Below, in pieces: positions 35,584 to 43,612 of a stretch of 43,612 bases of DNA (the first letter of the stretch is position 1; the number at the start of each line of letters is the position of its first letter). A program made the position numbers and the translations under genes. The stretch is from Legionella wadsworthii DSM 21896 = ATCC 33877 (lineage in GTDB: Bacteria; Pseudomonadota; Gammaproteobacteria; Legionellales; Legionellaceae): contig NZ_KL370759.1 of the NCBI RefSeq assembly GCF_000701265.1, positions 1,083,612 to 1,127,223 on the forward strand. Direction: 5' to 3'. The notes under the pieces are model-generated. The model searched no databases. It was not told where the DNA came from and was given only the letters and a program-made list of their open reading frames with translations.

Positions 35584-35593
35584 TCTAGTGGAA

Positions 35594-37171
35594 TTATTCC
35601 CATTCAATCGTAGCGGGTGGTTTTCCTGATATATCATAGGTGACGCGGGATACTCCATCTACCTCATTAATTATTCGATTAGATACTTGACCCAGAAAAT
35701 CCCAAGGTAAATGAGACCAATGTGCTGTCATAAAATCAATGGTTTCAACGGCACGAAGACAAATAACATAGTCGTATTTGCGGCCATCACCCATTACCCC
35801 AACGCTTTTCACAGGTAAAAATACGGCAAAGGCTTGACTCACTTTATGATAGAGATCAGCTTTTTTTAATTCATCAATAAAGATAGCATCCGCTCTGCGT
35901 AAAATATCGGCGTATTCCTTTTTAATTTCCGCTAAAATTCTCACCCCTAATCCCGGTCCAGGGAATGGATGGCGATATACCATATCGTGAGGCAAACCTA
36001 ACTCCAAGCCTACTTTTCGTACTTCATCTTTAAATAACTCTCGAATAGGCTCTAATAACTTCAGGTTTAGAGTTTCAGGCAATCCGCCTACATTATGATG
36101 TGATTTAATAACGACTGATGCACCATTGGTACTTGTTGCAGCAGATTCAATCACATCAGGATAGATTGTCCCTTGAGCCAACCAGGATACCCCCGGAATT
36201 TTTACTGCTTCTTCATCAAATACTTCAATAAAAGTACGTCCTATAATTTTTCTCTTTTCCTCAGGACAACTAATTCCTTTAAGCGCATTAAAAAATTTAG
36301 CTTCTGCATGAACAGCAATCACTTCTATGCCCATGTGTTTGCCAAACATTTCCATAACTTCGGTTGCTTCATTTAAACGCAATAAACCTGTATCCACAAA
36401 AACACAAACCAACTGTTTACCAATTGCCTTGTGAAGTAATGCAGCAACAACTGAAGAGTCTACCCCACCTGATAAACCAAGCAACACTTTATCAGTACCT
36501 ACTTTTTCTCTAATCTCTGTAATTGCTTCATCGATAATCAGTGATGATGTCCAGTTGGTAGAAGCCTTACAAATATCTACAACAAAACGATGCAAAATAC
36601 GCATTCCTTGAAGTGTGTGAGTTACTTCTGGATGAAATTGAACGCCATACATTTTTCGGCTTTCGTCAGCCATACCTGCAATGGGCGCATTTCGTGTTTC
36701 ACAAATAATCTCAAAACCTTGGGGCAATTTCGTCACTTTATCGCCATGGCTCATCCACACATCTAGTAATGCACATCCATCCGCATTGAGACGATCTTCG
36801 ATTTGTGAGAACAATTGACTATGTCCATGCAGTTTTAATTCAGCATAACCAAACTCCCTGACGGGTGAGGAGTGAACCTCCCCCCCTAATTGCACAGCCA
36901 TCGTTTGCATTCCATAGCAAATCCCCAAAATGGGTAGGCCTACAGTAAACAACCATTGCGGTGCACGTGGATTCTCATTATGTGTCACAGTAGATGGACC
37001 ACCAGACAAAATAATTCCACATGGGTTTATGGCAGTAAATTCTTCTTGTGTTAGATTAAAAGGATGAATTTCACAATATACGCCCAATTCTCGCACGCGG
37101 CGCGCAATAAGTTGTGTATATTGAGAACCAAAATCAAGTATAAGTAAAGGATGTTGTTTTAAATCACTCAT
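35594..37171 (-). CDS. guaA: GMP synthase (glutamine-hydrolysing)
   Basis: A 525-residue enzyme converting XMP, glutamine and ATP to GMP. The N-terminal class I glutamine amidotransferase has Cys85 (GICYGMQ) and a C-terminal HPE (QFHPEVTHT). The ATP-pyrophosphatase domain has the P-loop [10 protein letters not shown] and the C-terminal dimerisation domain ends IEWE, as expected. It is 2 bases from guaB, so the genes form the guaBA operon. Confidence 0.97.
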   Translation of the reverse strand: MSDLKQHPLLILDFGSQYTQLIARRVRELGVYCEIHPFNLTQEEFTAINPCGIILSGGPSTVTHNENPRAPQWLFTVGLPILGICYGMQTMAVQLGGEVHSSPVREFGYAELKLHGHSQLFSQIEDRLNADGCALLDVWMSHGDKVTKLPQGFEIICETRNAPIAGMADESRKMYGVQFHPEVTHTLQGMRILHRFVVDICKASTNWTSSLIIDEAITEIREKVGTDKVLLGLSGGVDSSVVAALLHKAIGKQLVCVFVDTGLLRLNEATEVMEMFGKHMGIEVIAVHAEAKFFNALKGISCPEEKRKIIGRTFIEVFDEEAVKIPGVSWLAQGTIYPDVIESAATSTNGASVVIKSHHNVGGLPETLNLKLLEPIRELFKDEVRKVGLELGLPHDMVYRHPFPGPGLGVRILAEIKKEYADILRRADAIFIDELKKADLYHKVSQAFAVFLPVKSVGVMGDGRKYDYVICLRAVETIDFMTAHWSHLPWDFLGQVSNRIINEVDGVSRVTYDISGKPPATIEWE

Positions 37172-37173
37172 TA

Positions 37174-38670
<1,497 letters not shown>

Positions 38671-38882
38671 TTAACCGAATAGTTTACTATAAATTGTGGA
38701 TAAATTAAACAAAAAATTTATCCTAAATACAAATAATTCCCTCTAATTATAGGAAATTTATCTTATATATCTAAATATCTTCCTTTTTATTTTCATTTTG
38801 TTATCTCAAAGAGGCAACACTCTTCAGCTTAAACATACAACAACTCTAACTTCCTTTATCCTATCCATAACTTGTACCTCCC

Positions 38883-39088
38883 CTTCCCTCCTGGCAACGC
38901 TTCTCTTCCGATAACTCTCTACCCCTGCAAATATCGTTAACCTATTCTCTACGTCCCGCGACTTGTTCGCGGGATCCAAAGATTCTGAGTTTAAAACTCT
39001 AAACCCCGCGGACAAGCCGCGGGGCGTAGGCAGGTAGAGCATACCCGTCTGCAGGCCATAATTTCAAAACCAGCCCTTCAAATAGCTT
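38883..39088. repeat. GC-rich hairpin repeat, tandem copy A
   Basis: A 206-base unit that recurs at 39151 (offset 268 bases) with few differences. It has two perfect hairpins: CCCGCGA-CTTGT-TCGCGGG at about 38955-38973 and CCCCGCGG-ACAAG-CCGCGGGG at about 39004-39024. The two loop sequences, CTTGT and ACAAG, are complementary. The DNA is far richer in GC than its surroundings. ORFs across it are repeat-derived and unlikely to be genes. Confidence 0.85.
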
Positions 39089-39150
39089 CGTCTTCCGTAC
39101 GTTACCACGAGCTCTTATTTTCTTTTCCATGCTAACAACCCGCACCTTAT

Positions 39151-39356
39151 CTTCCCTCCTGGCAACTTTCATCTTCCGGCAACTATCTACCCCTGCAAAT
39201 ATCGTTATCCTATTCTCTACGTCCCGCGACTTGTTCGCGGGATCCAAGGATTCTGAGTTTAAAACTCTAAACCCCGCGGACAAGCCGCGGGGCGTAGGCA
39301 GGTAGAGCATACCCGTCTGCGGGCCATAATTTCAAAACCAGCCCTTCAAACAGCTT
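39151..39356. repeat. GC-rich hairpin repeat, tandem copy B
   Basis: Second copy of the unit at 38883-39088, with the same two hairpins. About 62 bases of less similar sequence separate the copies. The right end lies about 110 bases from the stop of the 689-residue gene. No gene is seen in 38647-39466 apart from these repeats. Confidence 0.85.
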
Positions 39357-39466
39357 TGGTCGTAGGCAGTTACAGGAAATAAAACTATTTTTATAATGAA
39401 GGGCCATTATATTAAAGATTTAGTTAAATTAGCCGATGTCGCTGGAATTTTTTATAATGAATCTCT

Positions 39467-41536
39467 TCAGGATGATGGTAAAATCGTTGAGGTTCTCTGA
39501 CTAAATTGGTGCTCTAAAAATTGATTGGTTAAATCTTTGATTTTTGCCGGGATGAGCGGCATATCTTCATAATAAAGAGCTATGGAATTTGGTATAGCGC
39601 TGTCCTCAGATTCCATGTCCACTTTTTTAAATGTTAGTGTTTCGATAATCGAATGTTCATTTGAATCAATATACTCATTAATGTCTTTAAATTTATCCCA
39701 TACCTTTCGGAATTCAGAGTCGCTTATAGCGTCAAATAAATCTTCTTGTAAATTAAAATAGAGATGGCATTTCAAAAGTTGTATTTTAATATCATGATTC
39801 TGAAGGAATGGTGATATTTCTTTTAAGGATTCAAAGTATTTTTTAAACGGGGAAATCAGTTCATCAGCAAAAATATGGAAAGTTTCGTATTTTTCGGGAT
39901 GATTCAATAAATCAAGCAAAAATAGAATACCCATTAAATTGATTTTATTTTTATAAAACATATAAAAACCATGTGATTCTGTATTGATGGAATCAGTGCC
40001 GAAACGGACAATTTTACAAAATAGAGCTGTCATTGATTTCTGTGTTTTAGAATTATGGGCAGGCAAAGGTTTTCCTGTCATTTTACAATCAAAAATCTCC
40101 ATTATTTGTTGATGGAGAGCGTTATCTTTCTCTAACCTCCTGTCATAAACCTTGTCTAAAAATTGAAAAAACTTTTCTCTGCTGCCGATATTTAACTCTC
40201 CGTTTATAAATAAAAAGGATTCGGCGCATAATTCATATAGCTCTTCTTCAGACAAAACAGTTCTTTCAAACATAAATCCACTTAAAATAGTGTCTAGTTC
40301 TTCAGGAGAGAGATCTTCCCTTTGTAAAATATCTTCTTCGACTGCATCAAGAGTAGGAGGATGAGTTCCATACCGCTCTTTGTATTCTTTTTTATAGTTT
40401 AAATATCTTTGATAAGCTTGTTCATTCAATATGTCATCTGAGGTGATAAAATATTCAGTCGCCATATCGATCCAGTTCCATATTTCTCTTGACCACTTTA
40501 TCCCCGTAGTTTGGCGGGAAAGATCAATCATTTCCCAAAAGGTATGCAGAATATCCTTTGGGATTTTACTCATGATTTTACTATGGTACCTATCGTGTTC
40601 AGTAACCTCTTTCGCTGTAAGATTCTCATATTCATGTACACTTTTGGACTTGAAAGCCCCCGGAAAGATAGCTGCAGTATACCGAGATTGGAACCGTACC
40701 CCTTCTTCAATATCATCTATAGATTGTTTTCCGAGACGCATCATGGGACGAACATATTCGTTGACGCCATATTGAGTTAAACCCAATGCATCATGAATTC
40801 CTGCCGCCAAATTGATAAAATGATTGCCATCAGAATAAATGGACTTTTGTTGATACAAAAGACCCATTAGCGTTTTTTGATTTGAATTTGGATTAAATCC
40901 GCCCATTTCTGTAGTGTAAAACATTTGTTCTGATTTGGGCAGCTGAAGAATGAGATGTCTCAATAAATTTAATTGGTCTTCTGATAGGCTCGGAAGGCTC
41001 TTAAGCATTATATCACGGGCTTCATCCGTCCAATCACCTTCTTCATTCAATATTGCATAAGTGTTTATCAATGGATAGTCTTTTAATGTCTGATCCCGCT
41101 CCAAAAGTGTATACATTTGTTGTTGGGTTATTTTTTTTTGATCAAATAAAGTCATGGCGGCATAAAGATATCGGGAATGGGAAAAAACAGGGGCTGACCA
41201 ATCGCCCAAATCCAGCGCTTTCTGTAATTCTTCTAATAAAACAGAGTTGAGGGATTTTTTGACATTTTCTTGATGCAGTAAATGTAAAAACTCATAGCGA
41301 TGATTTCCTTTTCGGGATATATTCAGAAGATTCCTGTGCTTCGCTTTCCTCCATACATTTTGAATCACAGTCGCTGCTTGCTCCACCTTTTCAGCACCAT
41401 GTTTTGATTGAATAAGTTGCATGAAATCAGCTGCAGCTTGTTTGTCTAAATAACTTCTAGCTATTTCGATTTCTTTAAAACTGTATTTTTGATAAAACTC
41501 CCTCCAAATGAGCTTGGCTTTTTCAATATTCATCAT
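39467..41536 (-). CDS. Large helical protein with an IQ motif; candidate effector
   Basis: A 689-residue protein with no signal peptide, mainly helical by composition. Residues 53-68 (AATVIQNVWRKAKHR) match the calmodulin-binding IQ motif, with Ile58, Gln59, Arg63, Lys64 and Arg68 in the expected IQxxxR[GK]xxxR positions. The middle has EHDRYH (313-318) and a region at about 205-330 (GGFNPNS..., HFINLAAGIHDALGLT) with many His and Asp; these might bind a metal, but I cannot name a family. The C-terminus is polar and Ser/Thr-rich. The start is ATG 41536 or 41533 (the frame extends one TTG further); no good ribosome site. Confidence 0.7.
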   Translation of the reverse strand: MMNIEKAKLIWREFYQKYSFKEIEIARSYLDKQAAADFMQLIQSKHGAEKVEQAATVIQNVWRKAKHRNLLNISRKGNHRYEFLHLLHQENVKKSLNSVLLEELQKALDLGDWSAPVFSHSRYLYAAMTLFDQKKITQQQMYTLLERDQTLKDYPLINTYAILNEEGDWTDEARDIMLKSLPSLSEDQLNLLRHLILQLPKSEQMFYTTEMGGFNPNSNQKTLMGLLYQQKSIYSDGNHFINLAAGIHDALGLTQYGVNEYVRPMMRLGKQSIDDIEEGVRFQSRYTAAIFPGAFKSKSVHEYENLTAKEVTEHDRYHSKIMSKIPKDILHTFWEMIDLSRQTTGIKWSREIWNWIDMATEYFITSDDILNEQAYQRYLNYKKEYKERYGTHPPTLDAVEEDILQREDLSPEELDTILSGFMFERTVLSEEELYELCAESFLFINGELNIGSREKFFQFLDKVYDRRLEKDNALHQQIMEIFDCKMTGKPLPAHNSKTQKSMTALFCKIVRFGTDSINTESHGFYMFYKNKINLMGILFLLDLLNHPEKYETFHIFADELISPFKKYFESLKEISPFLQNHDIKIQLLKCHLYFNLQEDLFDAISDSEFRKVWDKFKDINEYIDSNEHSIIETLTFKKVDMESEDSAIPNSIALYYEDMPLIPAKIKDLTNQFLEHQFSQRTSTILPSS

Positions 41537-41706
41537 CAAACCAGGATATTTTTATGTATATATATTATACACTCAGATCATTAAGCGATTCTTACCTGCT
41601 TGAAAGTTTTGTATAAGGGTGTTTAAAGTTCATGAGCACTAGGAAATTCGTGCGCTTTTTATAGTATGGAATTTATATCTGCTTCGAGATTATGGTGCCT
41701 ATTCCG

Positions 41707-41729
41707 CTTTGGAAAAAGTTTTTCCAAAG
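41707..41729. repeat. Near-perfect palindrome upstream of minD
   Basis: CTTTGGAAAAA-G-TTTTTCCAAAG: 11-base perfect arms around one central base, about 95 bases before the minD start. It could be an operator or a transcript hairpin with no T-tail, so not a standard terminator. Confidence 0.5.
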
Positions 41730-41824
41730 ATTGCAAATGGGACTACTTGAATTATGAATCAATTCACGTGTAAACTGATGGTTAAATATTGAGTTGAATC
41801 AAAAATAATAGGAAGGGTTCAGCG

Positions 41825-42655
41825 TTGGCTAAAATAATTGTAATTACATCCGGTAAAGGTGGCGTAGGTAAAACTACTTCTTCTGCAGCTATTTCTTCTG
41901 GTCTTGCCTTATTAGGGCATAAAACGGTTGTCATTGATTTCGATATTGGTTTACGAAATCTTGATATTATTATGGGATGCGAACGTCGAGTAGTTTATGA
42001 CTTTATCAATGTAATTAATAATGAAGCCAGTCTCAACCAGGCTTTAATTAAAGACAAGCGTATTTCAAACCTTTTTATACTCCCTGCATCCCAAACTCGG
42101 GATAAAGACGCACTTACTCTTGACGGTGTAGAGCGAGTACTCGATGATCTAGCAAAAGAATTTGATTTTATTATTTGTGATTCACCCGCGGGAATCGAAG
42201 CTGGCGCATTAATGGCTATGTATTTTGCCGATCACGCAATCGTCGTTACTAATCCTGAAGTGTCCTCAGTTCGTGATTCGGATAGAATACTGGGTATACT
42301 TGCCAGTAAAACCAAACGAGCCGTGGAAAATAAATCACCCATTCAAGAACATCTATTATTGACTCGTTATGATCCAGAAAGAGTGGAACGTGGCGATATG
42401 CTTTCTGTCACTGACGTAAAAGAAATATTAGCTATTCCTCTAATCGGGGTTATTCCAGAGTCCAAATCAGTACTTAAAGCGTCAAATACAGGCACACCAG
42501 TTGTACTTGACGAAACAAGTGACGCAGGTATTGCTTATCAGGATGCCATTGCCCGTTTTCTCGGTGAAGAAAGACCAATGCGTTTCATAAGTAATGATCG
42601 TAAAGGATTATTGCGTCGCTTATTCAGCAAAAACAAGGAGGAGGTGACGGTATGA
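41825..42655 (+). CDS. minD: Septum site-determining ATPase MinD
   Basis: A 276-residue ParA/MinD-type membrane-associated ATPase that oscillates with MinE and carries MinC to place the division site. It begins [18 protein letters not shown] with the deviant Walker A (Lys11, Lys16), and has [12 protein letters not shown] and CDSPAGIE. The C-terminal end carries an amphipathic basic helix ([11 protein letters not shown]) for membrane binding. The start codon is TTG at 41825, with GGAAGG upstream. It overlaps minE by 4 bases. No minC is recognisable upstream; the neighbour is an unrelated gene on the opposite strand. Confidence 0.96.
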   Translation: MAKIIVITSGKGGVGKTTSSAAISSGLALLGHKTVVIDFDIGLRNLDIIMGCERRVVYDFINVINNEASLNQALIKDKRISNLFILPASQTRDKDALTLDGVERVLDDLAKEFDFIICDSPAGIEAGALMAMYFADHAIVVTNPEVSSVRDSDRILGILASKTKRAVENKSPIQEHLLLTRYDPERVERGDMLSVTDVKEILAIPLIGVIPESKSVLKASNTGTPVVLDETSDAGIAYQDAIARFLGEERPMRFISNDRKGLLRRLFSKNKEEVTV

Positions 42656-42915
42656 GTATTTTCAATTACTTGCGCAGAAGAAGTGCTACCGCATCAGTTG
42701 CTAAAGAACGCTTACAAATAATCATTTCTCATGAGCGCTCTCAACGTAATACGCCTGACTATCTACCAAAGCTTCAAGAAGAAATTCTTGCTGTAATTGC
42801 GAAATATGTTCATGTAACGCGTGATCAGGTTAGCGTAAATCTTGAGCGTATGGGCGACAACTCAGTTCTTGAATTAAATATTACTATGCCAGATGATGTT
42901 AACGAAACTGCATAA
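42652..42915 (+). CDS. minE: Cell division topological specificity factor MinE
   Basis: An 87-residue protein that stimulates the MinD ATPase and restricts MinC to the poles. It has the N-terminal amphipathic segment and [21 protein letters not shown], then a C-terminal topological domain ([16 protein letters not shown]). Its ATG overlaps the minD stop (ATGA). About 40 bases after the stop lies a tandem 8-base repeat, TATACTAG twice, containing a 12-base palindrome (42959-42970). Confidence 0.96.
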   Translation: MSIFNYLRRRSATASVAKERLQIIISHERSQRNTPDYLPKLQEEILAVIAKYVHVTRDQVSVNLERMGDNSVLELNITMPDDVNETA

Positions 42916-43138
42916 TACTTTTTAATATTCATACTTTTTTAGAAATGCTTCTATTATACTAGTATACTAGGACCATTCTCCCTATTCTTTTCTTCAAAAT
43001 AAATTTTATCTTTTCTCACTTTTATAATGATAAAAAAGTAATTACCTATTCTTTATAAAATTATAACAATCACAAAGATAAATTGTGAGAGTTTACAATG
43101 AGACTCTTCCGCTTCTTCATCTTCATTCTGGATTACAT

Positions 43139-43612
43139 CTAATAGGTACCAGGAGGCGTTTGTACAGAAGGCCCTGATCCAGGTTTGATATGTAAACCCG
43201 GTGTTACTTTTGGAAGAGTTTGAGTATTAGATCCAGGGGGTGCACTTCCGGGATTGATTGAACTTGGATTTGGCCCGATTGGAGGGGTTTTGGGTTGAAT
43301 ATTGATACCAGGATTGTTATTTTGCACTGGGGCTGCATTTGGGTTTTGTTGAATGATAATTGGATTTCCATTAGGGCCTGGCTGAACATTAGGGTTCGGT
43401 TGAACAGTGACTGGATTAGAATTCGGACCTAGTTGAATATTTGGGTTGGGTTGATTCGAACCAGGAGTACCATTAGGACCTAATTGTATGTTTGGATTTG
43501 GCTGAACATTCGCACCGGGTGTTACATTAGGGCCTAATTGGATATTAGGGTTTGGCTGAACATTCGCACCGGGTGCTGCATTAGGGCCTAATTGGATATT
43601 AGGGTTTGGCTG
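43139..43612 (-). CDS. Pro/Asn/Gly-rich repeat protein, C-terminal part
   Basis: A minus-strand frame is open from the window's right edge to the stop at 43139 (157 visible residues); the start lies outside. The protein is low-complexity, with an 18-residue unit QPNPNIQLGPNxxPGANV repeated at least three times near the edge and decaying toward the C-terminus, which ends SVQTPPGTY. It has no hydrophobic or charged stretches. Such segments are usual in envelope or secreted stalk-like proteins. Without the N-terminus no function can be given. Confidence 0.7.
   Translation of the reverse strand, partial: QPNPNIQLGPNAAPGANVQPNPNIQLGPNVTPGANVQPNPNIQLGPNGTPGSNQPNPNIQLGPNSNPVTVQPNPNVQPGPNGNPIIIQQNPNAAPVQNNNPGINIQPKTPPIGPNPSSINPGSAPPGSNTQTLPKVTPGLHIKPGSGPSVQTPPGTY

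Noticed and set aside
38824..39310. Two overlapping minus-strand ORFs starting MLYLPTPRGLSAGFRVL
   Set aside because: They lie wholly in the tandem repeats and share the same N-terminal translation because the DNA is repeated. Ribosome sites and family matches are lacking.
43204..43389. Second minus-strand ORF in the PN-rich region
   Set aside because: It is in another frame of the repeats; the frame ending at 43139 is open to the window edge and gives the regular repeat.
43400..43612. CRISPR-like regular repeat spacing
   Set aside because: The 54-base period is in-frame coding repeats with no unique spacers and no cas genes are present.

Overview
The window is an AT-rich chromosomal segment from a gammaproteobacterium, most likely a Legionella or close relative (Legionellales). 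This rests on the mixture of ordinary gammaproteobacterial housekeeping genes (map-glnD, tadA, guaA-guaB, minD-minE, an EF-G paralogue) with eukaryote-like or effector-like proteins (a metzincin protease, a tubulin-tyrosine-ligase-like enzyme, a 689-residue protein with a calmodulin-type IQ motif) and GC-rich intergenic hairpin repeats in AT-rich DNA. No marker in the window fixes the species.

Layout. Positions 1-1226 hold a degenerate repeat, a small secreted Cys-rich protein and a probably broken small gene. Next comes a lone EF-G gene (1227-3317, minus) and small membrane or basic proteins (3627-4876), including a 48-residue DUF3096 gene. Region 4994-7876 holds a KAS III-like synthase, a tandem-duplicated ABM-domain protein and a TetR regulator with two matching palindromic operators. 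A CPA-type antiporter, an S33-type hydrolase and an SDR follow (8020-11746). The pair at 11989-14334 (metzincin and TTL-like ligase) looks like effector or accessory cargo, and an unknown 258-aa protein lies beside it.

The most interesting part is 15721-19573. After a very AT-rich 448-base leader, an alpha-oxoamine synthase (the family of serine palmitoyltransferase, BioF, CqsA and LqsA) is followed by a fatty acyl-AMP ligase fused to its own acyl carrier domain and by a VOC-fold protein. Together they look like a compact pathway that activates a fatty acid, holds it on the fused carrier domain and condenses it with an amino acid to an alpha-aminoketone (a sphingoid-base-like lipid or diffusible signal). 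A LuxR-type regulator lies downstream. The KAS III-like gene about 10 kb away shares an exact 11-base sequence in its upstream region.

The right half (22685-31398) holds a methyltransferase, an FMN glutamate synthase-like protein, an MHS-type transporter, a YbdK-like ligase overlapping a second antiporter, a Gly-rich lipoprotein and an FAD oxidoreductase. From 31573 to 38646 it is core metabolism: map-glnD, tadA, guaBA. Then come two tandem copies of a hairpin repeat (38883-39356), the IQ-motif protein, minDE without an adjacent minC, and the 3' end of a Pro/Asn-rich repeat protein running off the right edge.
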